64,000 bases of DNA from a bacterium (GTDB lineage Bacteria > Zixibacteria > MSB-5A5 > GN15 > FEB-12). The first letter of the stretch is position 1, and each line of letters opens with the position of its first letter. This document shows positions 24,888 through 33,638 of the stretch, piece after piece. A program made the position numbers and the translations under genes. The notes below the pieces were generated by a model. That model saw nothing but the letters and a program-made list of their open reading frames with translations, did no database searches and had not been told where the DNA came from. The stretch is from the NCBI GenBank assembly GCA_016708025.1, contig JADJGQ010000001.1, positions 558,001 to 622,000 of the forward strand, in the 5' to 3' direction.

Positions 24888-27386
24888 TTGTGTGATTTGA
24901 GGCGCGTACGAGCATGGATAGCTCTCCTGACGCTGCTACTGGTGGCGGGAGTCTTCTCCCCGGTAGTTGCACAGGAAGGGCCCAGGGTTGTTGATGTCGA
25001 GGTTGTCGGCAACCGGATAACCGCACCATCCCTTATTCTTGGGGTCTCCAAGATCGATAAGGGTTCCCCGATCAATGCCACTATCATCCAGGAGACGATG
25101 CGTCGTCTCTACGGCCTAGGTATTTTCTCTGACGTAAAATTAGAGGCAGAGGAAGTCACTGGTGGCTTGAAGCTGTTTATCATCGTCAAAGAACTACCCA
25201 AACTGTCTGGCTTGACCTTCTCCGGCAACGACAAATTCAGCTCCAAAGAGCTAACCGAAAAATTGAAATTGGGTGTTGGCGGCTACATCTCCCCATTTCT
25301 CGTGCACGAGAAGGCTGAGCAGATCCGAAAGCTGTATGCCGACAAAGGATATTTCCAGGCGACAGTCGGTCACACGCTTACGTACAGCGCCGATTCCAGC
25401 GAGGCAGTGCTTGTTTACCAGGTAAATGAGCGTTCCAAGGTCAAGGTTGAGAATGTCGTGATGACCGGCAACAAGGAAGTCCCAGCCGGTGACCTGATCG
25501 GCAAGATGCGCAATCGGAAGCGGGGATTCCTCAAAAGCTCCGACTATGCCGAAGAAAAATACGAAGAAGACCTGACTAAGATCGTCGAAGAATACCACAA
25601 ACGCGGGTTCATTGACGCATATGTCGTTTCGGATTCACAGACCATAGATACCTCCATCAGCCGCATGACCATTTACCTCGAAGTTTACGAGGGGCCGCGC
25701 TATTATTTCGGAGAGTCGATCTTCAAAGGGAACAGCATCCTGAAGACGAAAACACTGGAAAGAGCGCTCAAGCATATCCCGGGGGAAGTATTCGATGCGG
25801 AGAAGTATGATAAGTCATTGATGGAGATCTACACGACTTATCAGGAGATCGGTCACCTGCACATTCGAGTCAACGACGAACGAACCACTCGCTCCGATTC
25901 GCTTCTCGATATCACGTATGACATTACCGAAGGGCTTCCATCGCATATCAATCTGGTGCGTATCGTTGGTAATAACAAAACCAAAGACAAGGTGATTCGC
26001 CGAGAGCTTTCCACCCTGCCCGGGCAGACATTCAGCCGGTCGTTGTTGATTCGGTCGGTTCGCGATGCCATGGCATTGAACTATTTTGCGAATGTCGAGC
26101 CGACGCCCATAGATCTGGCGAATGGTGATGTTGATATCGAATACAAGGTCACCGAAAAGCAGACCGGTCAGGTCTCGGCCGGAGCAGGTTACAACAGCCA
26201 GGACAAGCTGGTTGGCTCAGTTGGACTGGGGATTCCGAACCTGATGGGGAATGGTCAGAGCGTCTCTTTCCAGGTAGAGAAGGGAAACCGCCGAAACTCG
26301 TTTTCGCTCTCCTTCACCGAGCCCTGGTTATTCGGCCGCCCGACATTGCTGAGTACTGACATCTATACGACAAACCGTCGATGGTACGAGGACTACACCG
26401 AGGGGAGGCAGGGTGCATCGATCCGGGTGGGCCGTCGCTTGCGCTGGCCGGACAACTATTTCCGGATCTACGGGGCCTACAGGCTTGAGAGTAACCGGAT
26501 CTATGATTTCAGTGATGCGTTCGTCTTCAGTAATTCGATCAAGGATATATATTATCAGGATCGAGAAGCAAATGATTCCCTCGATTTGCCACCTGCGGGC
26601 GATACGCTGTCGGGCGATAAGTATGCCGGGTATGTGCGGAGAAGCTACCTTCCCGGATCGATCTTGGAAGAAGATGGCAATTGGCGCACAGCATCGCGAT
26701 TTTCGTTTACTCTGACGCGTGACTCGCGCAACCTGCCAGAATTTGCTACCAGCGGCTCACAGTTTTCGTACACCTTTGAGTCCACCGGTGGTTTTCTGGG
26801 TGGATACTATCGGTATCAGCACCACCAAATTGAGTATGCCAAGTTCATACCTCTTTTCTGGGGAATGGCTATAGCCGCGAAAGTCGAATGGGGGGCAGTT
26901 ACCTCGCCCTTTGATGACGATCACATTCTGCTCTCTGACCGGTTCACACCCGGCGGTACATCGTATGACGGCATAGTGCGGGGTTATGATGACGGTGTGC
27001 TGACGCCTGATTCAACAGTGTACGATCAAGATCGGTATTTTCTTATCGACTCCTTGCTCGATACAACTGACGTCACCGACCAGGTGCGGGATTCAAATAC
27101 TGTGCGTATCCGCGGCAACTATATGTTCGTCACCAATATGGAACTGCAGATCCCGATCGCCAATCAGCAATTGTATGGATTGATCTTCTTCGACGCTGGT
27201 AATTCCTGGCGCGAGTTGAACGATGTTAAGGTGAATAGTCTGTATCGGGGAGTCGGCTTTGGGTTCCGAATTGCGGTCCCCGGAATTGGAACTATCGGCT
27301 TTGACTTTGCGTATCCCTTGGACAAATATCGAGATGAGTCGCAGAAATGGAAACCACACTTCCAGATCGGCACGACGTTTAAGTAG
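24888..27386 (+). CDS. bamA: Outer-membrane protein assembly factor BamA (Omp85)
   Basis: 832 aa read from TTG 24888, since no ATG lies before the signal peptide (WIALLTLLLVAGVFSPVVAQ). Five POTRA repeats cover about residues 30-430 (for example VVDVEVVGNRI, LSGLTFSGNDKF, KVENVVMTGNKEV and INLVRIVGNNK). The C-terminal half is a 16-strand barrel with the family's VSAGAGYNSQD and a closing Gly-rich FGFRIAVPGIGTIGFDFAYPL segment. It inserts beta-barrel proteins into the outer membrane. It is followed by skp and lpxD, the classic order. The non-ATG start six bases after rplU suggests translational coupling. Confidence 0.95.
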   Translation: MCDLRRVRAWIALLTLLLVAGVFSPVVAQEGPRVVDVEVVGNRITAPSLILGVSKIDKGSPINATIIQETMRRLYGLGIFSDVKLEAEEVTGGLKLFIIVKELPKLSGLTFSGNDKFSSKELTEKLKLGVGGYISPFLVHEKAEQIRKLYADKGYFQATVGHTLTYSADSSEAVLVYQVNERSKVKVENVVMTGNKEVPAGDLIGKMRNRKRGFLKSSDYAEEKYEEDLTKIVEEYHKRGFIDAYVVSDSQTIDTSISRMTIYLEVYEGPRYYFGESIFKGNSILKTKTLERALKHIPGEVFDAEKYDKSLMEIYTTYQEIGHLHIRVNDERTTRSDSLLDITYDITEGLPSHINLVRIVGNNKTKDKVIRRELSTLPGQTFSRSLLIRSVRDAMALNYFANVEPTPIDLANGDVDIEYKVTEKQTGQVSAGAGYNSQDKLVGSVGLGIPNLMGNGQSVSFQVEKGNRRNSFSLSFTEPWLFGRPTLLSTDIYTTNRRWYEDYTEGRQGASIRVGRRLRWPDNYFRIYGAYRLESNRIYDFSDAFVFSNSIKDIYYQDREANDSLDLPPAGDTLSGDKYAGYVRRSYLPGSILEEDGNWRTASRFSFTLTRDSRNLPEFATSGSQFSYTFESTGGFLGGYYRYQHHQIEYAKFIPLFWGMAIAAKVEWGAVTSPFDDDHILLSDRFTPGGTSYDGIVRGYDDGVLTPDSTVYDQDRYFLIDSLLDTTDVTDQVRDSNTVRIRGNYMFVTNMELQIPIANQQLYGLIFFDAGNSWRELNDVKVNSLYRGVGFGFRIAVPGIGTIGFDFAYPLDKYRDESQKWKPHFQIGTTFK

Positions 27387-27419
27387 TCATTAATCGTTAT
27401 CACAGGAGATAGAGAACGC

Positions 27420-27959
27420 ATGCGTAATCTGAAACGGCTTGTCCTCTTAATGGTTGCCGGCCTGGTGCTGGCGACCGGTTTTGTCGCGTCAGCATCCGCC
27501 CAGTCAATGAAGATCGGCTTCATCAAAGATGACGAGATCCGCGCCACATACAAAGCCTGGGTGCGTGCTCAGGAACAGTGGGATATTGAAAAGAAGGCAT
27601 GGGATACCGAAGCCCAGACCAAGTCTGATGAGTATTTCGCCATGCTCGAGGAATACGAGAAGCAGCGGCTGATCCTGTCGGACGACAAAAAGAAAGAACG
27701 CGAAGCCGCGATTCGGGCCAAGAAAGATGCCCTGGATGCATATACCAAGCTGATCTATGGTCCGGACGGTACCGCCGAGCGGAAGCAGGATGAACTGATG
27801 CGTCCCTTGCTGGCCAATCTGAACAAAGCGATCGAGCAGGTGGCGCTGGATGACGGGTATGATGTGATCTTCACCATGGCAAGCGGACTCGGCTATATCA
27901 AGCCGACCTACGATGTGACCGCCAAAGTGCTGGAGTATCTTGACAAGCTCGACCAATAA
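27420..27959 (+). CDS. Periplasmic chaperone, OmpH/Skp family
   Basis: 179 aa. ATG 27420 follows CAGGAGATAG. A signal peptide (LVLLMVAGLVLATGFVASASAQ) is followed by KIGFIKDDEI, the family's opening strand, then a long charged coiled-coil region (about 45-130) and a closing strand/helix. Skp-like trimers carry unfolded outer-membrane proteins to BamA, the upstream gene. Its last 20 bases overlap the proposed lpxD start. Confidence 0.88.
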   Translation: MRNLKRLVLLMVAGLVLATGFVASASAQSMKIGFIKDDEIRATYKAWVRAQEQWDIEKKAWDTEAQTKSDEYFAMLEEYEKQRLILSDDKKKEREAAIRAKKDALDAYTKLIYGPDGTAERKQDELMRPLLANLNKAIEQVALDDGYDVIFTMASGLGYIKPTYDVTAKVLEYLDKLDQ

Positions 27960-28986
27960 ATCGCCTTTAACGCTGGCAGAGCTGGCGGCATTAGTCGGCG
28001 GAACGATTGAAGGGGATGGCCGCACGTTTATTACCGGTGCGGCCCCCATCGAGTCGGCCCGCGCGGGGGAGATCTCGTTTGTCGCCAATCCGAATTATTT
28101 GCAGTATATCGAAACCACCGGTGCCTCAGCACTGGTGCTCGATCCCAAAACGGAATGCGCCCACAAGCCGACCATTCGTCACCAGAATCCATATTTGGTT
28201 TTCGCCAAGATTGTTGATCGCCTGTATGCCGACCCGGTTCTGGTGGAGCCGGGGATCAGTCCTCATGCGGTGATTGAAGCTGGCGCGGTAATAGGCGCCG
28301 ACTGCGCGATTGGACCGTTCTGCCATATTCGTTCGACCGCCAAGATCGGCGACCGTTGTCAATTAGTCTCATCTGTCTACGTGGGCGACCGTGCCGAAAT
28401 AGGTCCGAACAGCCTGGTTCACCCGGGGGTAAAGATCCTGCACGGTGTCAAGGTTGGCGCCCGTGCGATCATACATGCCGGGACCGTTATCGGCTCGGAC
28501 GGTTTTGGGTTTGCACCAACGCCGACCGGGATGATGAAGATCAAACAAGTTGGGTGGGTGGAGATCTCCGACGATGTTGAGATCGGGGCGAATGTGGCGA
28601 TCGATCGCGGGGCACTTGGCCCGACGAGAATTGGCCGCGGCACCAAGATCGATAATCTGGTTCATCTCGCCCACAATGTACAGGTTGGCGAAGATTGCCT
28701 GATTATCGCGCAGGTCGGTATCTCTGGTTCGACCAAACTCGGCAATCGTGTGATCCTGGCCGGTCAGGTTGGTCTTGTCGGCCATATCGAATTGGGGGAT
28801 GATGTTAGAGTGGGAGCCCAGTCGGGAGTGAAAGATTCCGTCCCCGCGGGCAAGACAATGTTTGGCTATCCTGCCCGCGAGATCATGGCAACGAAACGGA
28901 TCGAAGCATCGTTGTCGCGCCTCCCCGATCTTTTCAAGCGGGTGCGACGACTCGAAGACGAATCTTCAAAGAAATCAGGTCAGTAA
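27940..28986 (+). CDS. lpxD: UDP-3-O-acylglucosamine N-acyltransferase
   Basis: 348 aa from TTG 27940, with GGAG four bases upstream; no ATG precedes the conserved LAELAALVGGTIEGDG. It adds the N-linked acyl chain in lipid A synthesis. The N-terminal uridine-binding domain (about 1-100) is followed by a left-handed beta helix of hexapeptide repeats (for example IGADCAIGP and KIGDRCQLV) with the catalytic His245 in HLAHNVQVG and IIAQVGISGS. fabZ, lpxA and lpxC do not follow. The 3' end overlaps the convergent gene by 12 bases. Confidence 0.95.
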   Translation: MTSSTNKSPLTLAELAALVGGTIEGDGRTFITGAAPIESARAGEISFVANPNYLQYIETTGASALVLDPKTECAHKPTIRHQNPYLVFAKIVDRLYADPVLVEPGISPHAVIEAGAVIGADCAIGPFCHIRSTAKIGDRCQLVSSVYVGDRAEIGPNSLVHPGVKILHGVKVGARAIIHAGTVIGSDGFGFAPTPTGMMKIKQVGWVEISDDVEIGANVAIDRGALGPTRIGRGTKIDNLVHLAHNVQVGEDCLIIAQVGISGSTKLGNRVILAGQVGLVGHIELGDDVRVGAQSGVKDSVPAGKTMFGYPAREIMATKRIEASLSRLPDLFKRVRRLEDESSKKSGQ

Positions 28987-29553
28987 CTTCTTCTCGATCT
29001 CCGCGGTCTTCTGCCAGGTTTTTTCCATCTGTTCGATATAACTCATCGCCATATCGAGATTCCCTCGCTCCACGGCATCGCGAATATTGCACAGGGTTGA
29101 CCATTGTTGGCGGTTGACGATTTTCATGGCCGTCATCTGGTGCCGGAGCATCCCGATACTCTGATTCAGTTCCATTGAGATCTCACGCATCGGACCCGAG
29201 CTTGCCACCTTCTCACTGGTTGTCAAGTCTCCGGAAGAGAGTTGTCTCAGACGGTGCAGGATCGCCTCCTGCGGCTCGATCGAACGGGCTGTCGGCAGGA
29301 TGGTCGTGATCGCCATTGCCGTCATACCAGCAATGGCGGCGGCGAAGAGGTAGGGTAGAATTGAGGCAACGGCAATATCCGCGAGTGTCGCTACACCGGC
29401 GGCAAGGGTATCTACCATTTGATTGCCGAAGTAGAAGATCAATGTTGAGCAGACCAGCATGGTTGTCACCAGCATAGCGCCGATCCGGAAATAGACCTGG
29501 AGCTTGAGCGGCGAACCAAGACTGTTAAGGGCGAGTGCAATTACGCGAGACAT
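28975..29553 (-). CDS. Two-helix membrane protein with HAMP-like region
   Basis: 192 aa. Membrane helices lie near residues 20-45 (GAMLVTTMLVCSTLIFYFG) and 62-88 (LPYLFAAAIAGMTAMAITTIL), after which a segment like a HAMP linker and coiled coil follows (LHRLRQLSSGDLT, SMELNQSIGMLRHQM). There is no kinase or methyl-accepting output domain; the protein ends as an amphipathic helix (YIEQMEKTWQKTAEIEKKLL). It may be a stripped-down sensor or a partner for an unlinked output. It is convergent with lpxD. Confidence 0.65.
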   Translation of the reverse strand: MSRVIALALNSLGSPLKLQVYFRIGAMLVTTMLVCSTLIFYFGNQMVDTLAAGVATLADIAVASILPYLFAAAIAGMTAMAITTILPTARSIEPQEAILHRLRQLSSGDLTTSEKVASSGPMREISMELNQSIGMLRHQMTAMKIVNRQQWSTLCNIRDAVERGNLDMAMSYIEQMEKTWQKTAEIEKKLLT

Positions 29554-29588
29554 ACTGTCTCCTCCTGAAGGCTGTCAGTTCCAATTCA

Positions 29589-29629
29589 CTGTTCCACGGT
29601 TCCTTCCCACTGTTTCGGAGGTGGAACAG
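29589..29629. repeat. Inverted repeat upstream of the HAMP-like gene
   Basis: Perfect nine-base arms CTGTTCCAC and GTGGAACAG separated by 23 bases. It lies 36 bases upstream of the HAMP-like gene start and could be an operator or an RNA hairpin; no T run follows on either strand. Confidence 0.35.
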
Positions 29630-29740
29630 TCAAAGCTGAGAGGAGAAATTGCACTGATGGTAATCAGAAAAGAAACAGGCCTAACGCGTTGAGGCGTCGG
29701 CCTGTCCTGGGTATCCTGTATGAGTTCTGCTCAGCGAGGG

Positions 29741-30163
29741 CTAGAACGGAAGATCATCATCCTCAGCGCCGGTCGAGGCGGCAGGGGCTGGTGAGGTGTC
29801 GGCTTCTTCGGCAGCACCGCCCGGTTCGCCTTGCTGACGGGATCCGATGAAGCGCATATTCTGGACGACGACCTCGGAGATATATCTCTTGTTGCCGTCC
29901 TTGTCATCGTAGCTCCGGTTGGAGATACGTCCCTCAAGATAGACCTCGCGCCCCTTGCGAAGGTACTCTTTGGCCAGTTCTGCGGTTTTCCCCCAACAGA
30001 CTATGTTATGCCAGGTAGTCGCTTCCTGGCGCTGACCTTCCTGATTCTGATAGACTTCGCTGGTCGCTAACGAAAAGGTCGCCACTGCGCGGCCACCGGG
30101 GGTATAGCGAAGTTCAGGGTCTTTGCCAAGCCGTCCGATCAGGATAGCTTTGTTCACACTCAT
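29741..30163 (-). CDS. ssb: Single-stranded DNA-binding protein
   Basis: 140 aa. The start is the ATG at 30163, preceded on this strand by GGAGG; the open frame continues upstream but lacks SSB sequence there. The OB fold is clear (NKAILIGRLGKDPELRYTP, then TTWHNIVCWGKTAELAKEYL and KGREVYLEGRIS). A Gly/Ala/Glu/Ser linker leads to the acidic tip DDDLPF that binds replication and repair partners. A near-perfect promoter lies just upstream, and the gene faces away from nadE. Confidence 0.96.
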   Translation of the reverse strand: MSVNKAILIGRLGKDPELRYTPGGRAVATFSLATSEVYQNQEGQRQEATTWHNIVCWGKTAELAKEYLRKGREVYLEGRISNRSYDDKDGNKRYISEVVVQNMRFIGSRQQGEPGGAAEEADTSPAPAASTGAEDDDLPF

Positions 30164-30187
30164 AATAACCTCCGTTGAAAGTACTGC

Positions 30188-30216
30188 ATAATAAGGGGGG
30201 TGGTTTCGGGTGTCAA
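30188..30216 (-). promoter_or_regulatory. Sigma-70-like promoter of ssb
   Basis: On the minus strand TTGACA, a 17-base spacer and TATTAT, 25 bases before the ssb ATG. Confidence 0.7.
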
Positions 30217-30236
30217 GTGGGATGGGATGTTTTCCC

Positions 30237-30265
30237 TTGTTAGGCTGCTGGTTATAGGGTATAGT
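30237..30265 (+). promoter_or_regulatory. Sigma-70-like promoter of the nadE-rsmI operon
   Basis: TTGTTA, 17-base spacer, TATAGT. The expected transcription start (about 30272) lies past the TTG at 30267 and so supports ATG 30300 as the nadE start. Confidence 0.5.
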
Positions 30266-30299
30266 CTTGTCCAAAAGTGATATTAAGACAGCGGCTAAG

Positions 30300-31098
30300 A
30301 TGGACCTGGAGAACGCAGCCACCACTATTCGTCGGTTTATAACCGGAAAATTGCTTGAATCCGGCTTATCAGGCTACATCATAGGGCTCTCCGGTGGGGT
30401 CGACTCTGCCCTGGTGGCGTCCCTTGCGGTGTCAGCGGTCGGGAAAGAGAAGATTTTCGGGTTGACGCTCCCCTACAAAACTTCGTCTCCGGATTCATCA
30501 ACCCATGCAGAACGGCTTGCAACGCAAACTCGGCATCACAACACGGAGTGTGGATATCTCCCCAATGGTGGACGCTTATTTCGGCTCACCAGCAACAGAG
30601 GATCGAATCCGGGTTGGAAACTTTGCGGCGCGAATCCGGATGGCAATCCTCTTCGACATGTCACGGGAAAGCGGCTGCATGGTGCTGGGGACCTCTAATC
30701 GTACCGAGTTCTGTTTGGGGTATACGACCTGGTTTGGGGATTCGGCAGCATCGATAAATCCGATCGCGGAGTTGTATAAGACCGAAGTGCTGGCGATGGC
30801 CCGACAAGTTGGGCTCCCTGGCGAGATAATCGACAAGCCACCTTCCGCCGATCTCTGGCCGGGCCAGACGGACGAGGAAGAGATAGGCGTCAGGTATGAG
30901 CAGATCGATGGCATACTCAGGCGAGTGATCGACGATGGCGAGACTTCGATGGAGCAGTTAGTAAAAGACGGCTTTGAAATGGTAGATATCAGCCGGGTGG
31001 TTTCGCTGGTGAACCGGCATAGTTATAAACGAAACATGCCGGTAATTGCGCCGTTGGGACGAGTCGCGGTGCCGCAACGCTTGCAGGTGCAGGTATGA
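30300..31098 (+). pseudogene. nadE: NAD(+) synthetase, ammonia-dependent, with a frameshift
   Basis: Two overlapping frames together make a full NadE of about 265 residues. The first frame (from ATG 30300) carries the PP-loop LSGGVDSALVASLA and runs into GLTLPYKTSSPDSSTHAERLAT. The second frame resumes with KLGITTRSVDISPMVDAYF and goes to the normal end, including GTSNRTEFCLGYTTWFGD and KPPSADLWPGQTDEEE. Removing one base near 30525 (C between ACG and AAA) restores a continuous protein. NadE makes NAD from its deamido form, so loss should be harmful unless another synthetase exists. A sequencing or assembly error is as likely as a true mutation, because both halves look fully conserved. It overlaps rsmI by four bases. 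Confidence 0.88.
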
Positions 31099-31823
31099 CC
31101 GAAGGCAACGCCCCGAAAGGAACGCTCTATCTGGTGCCGACCCCGATCGGGAACCTGTCGGACATAACCTCGCGAGCACTTGAAGTGCTGAAGGAAGTGG
31201 AGATCGTTGCCTGCGAGGATACCCGGACCAGCGGGAACCTGTTAAGCAAATTCGGCATTAAAAAGCGACTGGTATCATACCACGAGTTTAATGAAAGAAG
31301 TCGAGCACTGCAGTTGATAGAAGCGTTGAAGCAAGGGGAGTCAGTGGCGGTGATAACCGATGCCGGCACGCCCGGCATATCCGATCCCGCCTACCGCGTC
31401 GTTCGAGCCGCGTTGGCAGAACAGATCGAGATCATACCGCTTCCCGGGCCGAGTGCGCTTCTGCCTGCCCTGACCGCCTCAGGCTTGCCGACCGACCGCT
31501 TTATGTTCGAGGGATTCCTTTCACACAAGTCAGGTGCGAGAACTCGACGGCTGGAGAAGTTGAAGGACTTTGAACATACGATAATCTTCTATGAATCACC
31601 TCATCGGGTGCGCCAGACGCTAACCGCCATGTTGCAGGTTTTTGGCGATCGACAGGTATGCCTCGCCCGCGAAATCAGCAAGAAGTTCGAGCAGTTCATC
31701 CGCGGCTCGATCAGCGAGATACTCTCCCGGATAGGGGAAAGCGTCAAAGGGGAAGTGGTCTTAGTAGTGGCCGGGTCTTCCGGGTCGGAAAAGCCGGAGA
31801 GTGAGAGCAGCGACGATGAATAG
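31095..31823 (+). CDS. rsmI: 16S rRNA 2'-O-ribose methyltransferase (C1402)
   Basis: 242 aa. ATG 31095 overlaps the nadE stop (ATGA). This SAM-dependent tetrapyrrole-methylase-fold enzyme methylates C1402 of 16S rRNA. Family signatures: LYLVPTPIGNLSDIT, CEDTRTSGNLL, VITDAGTPGISDPAYRVV, LPGPSALLPALTASGLPTD and FYESPHRV. The C-terminus is Ser/Glu-rich. The next gene starts within its last codons. Confidence 0.95.
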   Translation: MTEGNAPKGTLYLVPTPIGNLSDITSRALEVLKEVEIVACEDTRTSGNLLSKFGIKKRLVSYHEFNERSRALQLIEALKQGESVAVITDAGTPGISDPAYRVVRAALAEQIEIIPLPGPSALLPALTASGLPTDRFMFEGFLSHKSGARTRRLEKLKDFEHTIIFYESPHRVRQTLTAMLQVFGDRQVCLAREISKKFEQFIRGSISEILSRIGESVKGEVVLVVAGSSGSEKPESESSDDE

Positions 31824-32736
31824 GCTGTTTCGCAATCCCGTCTATCCGATGGATTGGATCATTATCGGCTATTGCCTGGTGATGGTGGCGATCCTGCTTT
31901 CAGTCGGCAGACCCTTGGAGCAGTACACGGATGAATTGACATTCTACGCATTGACAGCCGTACTGGTGGTCCTCATTGTCCGAATCTTTGGGGAACGGCA
32001 ATCGGGTCTGTTTCGATTTGTCAGGCTTCTCTATCCGGCGATCCTCTTTACGGCGTTTTATCGGATGACCGGTGGCATGATGTTCCTGTTGCATGATAAG
32101 TTCATGGATGCTCAGTTGAGCGGATTCGAGCAGGGAATACTCGGGTTTGAACCGTCGCTGTATATAGATAGATACTTACTCAACCCCTGGATCACCGAAA
32201 TACTCATGGGGAGCTATTTCAGTTACTACCTGATGCTCCCGGCGTTGTTCATTCCGCTCTTCATATGGAAGAAATATGACATGATTCGTCAGTCGCTGGC
32301 GGCGATCAGCCTGACATTTTTCATCGGTTACATGCTGTTTTTTGTGTATCCGGTGGAGGGACCTCGCTGGCATTACATGGATCAGTATGTGCATGCAGTC
32401 GAGGGACCTTTTTTCAGACAGATAGTGGAGTTCGTTCAAGCCAACGGATCCGTGCGCGGCGGATGTGTCCCTTCGACTCATGTCGCGGTGGCGCTTATCA
32501 TCATGGTTTATTTCTTCAGGATCTCCAAGCCGATCGGCTGGTTGATGGCTGCACTCAATCTGGGAATGGCTGTCGGAACGGTTTGGGGACGGTACCATTA
32601 CATGACGGATGTCCTTGTCGGGACAGCGATCGCGTGTGGCGCGATCTGGGTGGTAGACAAATATCACCCGAACTACACAACAACTTCGGCCGGCTCGGCC
32701 GCAAATCTTCAGGTGAGAGTACAGAATGTATCCTGA
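31816..32736 (+). CDS. PAP2-family membrane phosphatase/phosphotransferase (IPC synthase-like)
   Basis: 306 aa with about eight hydrophobic segments. The PAP2 catalytic signatures are present in order: VYPVEGPRW, the CVPSTHVAVAL block with the PSTH motif, and WGRYHYMTDVLVG with the nucleophilic His. The spacing and the initial YPVEGPR resemble inositol-phosphorylceramide synthase-like bacterial proteins, which transfer or hydrolyse lipid head groups. ATG 31816 lies inside the end of rsmI. It overlaps lgt by 11 bases, so the operon nadE-rsmI-PAP2-lgt appears continuous. Confidence 0.82.
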   Translation: MNRLFRNPVYPMDWIIIGYCLVMVAILLSVGRPLEQYTDELTFYALTAVLVVLIVRIFGERQSGLFRFVRLLYPAILFTAFYRMTGGMMFLLHDKFMDAQLSGFEQGILGFEPSLYIDRYLLNPWITEILMGSYFSYYLMLPALFIPLFIWKKYDMIRQSLAAISLTFFIGYMLFFVYPVEGPRWHYMDQYVHAVEGPFFRQIVEFVQANGSVRGGCVPSTHVAVALIIMVYFFRISKPIGWLMAALNLGMAVGTVWGRYHYMTDVLVGTAIACGAIWVVDKYHPNYTTTSAGSAANLQVRVQNVS

Positions 32737-33532
32737 ACTGTTTCATGTCGGTCCGATTCCGATCCGCTCCTACGGGTTGATGCTGGCGCTGTCGTTTCTG
32801 TTTGGTGTGCTGTATGTCAAGAAGATGGCGGACCGCGACGGCAAGCCGTTTGATCCGTACCTGACTGTGGCATCATATCTGATCTTTTTCGGGGTGGTGG
32901 GTGCGCGGCTGTTTTATGTGCTTTTCCATCTTGAGGAATTTGCGGGGAATTGGTCGGCGGTCTTCAATCCATTCTCGGATGCCGGGTATGTTGGCATTGC
33001 CGGGTTGAACCTCTACGGTGGAGTCTTGTTTGCGGTCGGTTCGGCGGCACTGTACTGCTATCGCAAGAAGATGAGCATATTGGATACTTTCGATTACTTT
33101 GCCCCGACCCTGGGGCTGGGCCTCGGGATAACGCGCATCGGCTGTTTTCTCAATGGCTGCTGTTTTGGTGTGCCAACTGACCTCCCTTGGGGAGTTACAT
33201 TTCCGGAGGGGTCAATACCACACTACGTGTTTGGCGATGCGCATTTGCATCCGACGCAGATCTACAGCTCGCTGTATGGGATCGGGCTGTTCATCCTGCT
33301 GCACTATGTGATCAAACACCGGAGTTTTGTAGGCCAGGCAGTCGCGCTGGTTTTCATGATTGAGGCACTTTTCCGGTATCTGATAGAGAATCTGCGCTGG
33401 TATGAGTCGGAGATGACGTTTAATCTGGGCGGTTCGGAGATAACCTATAATCAGGTTATCTCGTTAGGATTGTTCCTACTGGGACTGTCAATCTACCTGA
33501 TCCAGCGGAGGCGAGCCTCGATAAGGGCCTGA
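32726..33532 (+). CDS. lgt: Prolipoprotein diacylglyceryl transferase
   Basis: 268 aa, about seven membrane helices. It adds diacylglycerol to the lipobox Cys of prolipoproteins, such as the one encoded at 21381-22259. Motifs: IPIRSYGLMLALSF, the signature RIGCFLNGCCFG-x-PT, HPTQIYSSLYG and RYLIENLR. ATG 32726 overlaps the previous gene. It is the last gene of its operon. Confidence 0.95.
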   Translation: MYPELFHVGPIPIRSYGLMLALSFLFGVLYVKKMADRDGKPFDPYLTVASYLIFFGVVGARLFYVLFHLEEFAGNWSAVFNPFSDAGYVGIAGLNLYGGVLFAVGSAALYCYRKKMSILDTFDYFAPTLGLGLGITRIGCFLNGCCFGVPTDLPWGVTFPEGSIPHYVFGDAHLHPTQIYSSLYGIGLFILLHYVIKHRSFVGQAVALVFMIEALFRYLIENLRWYESEMTFNLGGSEITYNQVISLGLFLLGLSIYLIQRRRASIRA

Positions 33533-33638
33533 CGCGACCTTCTGCTCCAAAGTTGGGCAAAAAAATCCGTTTTCTTTCCATACTATTTCTGACTACTTTA
33601 TCACGCAGAAAAGCTAATACGCATGTGAGGATTCAGGA

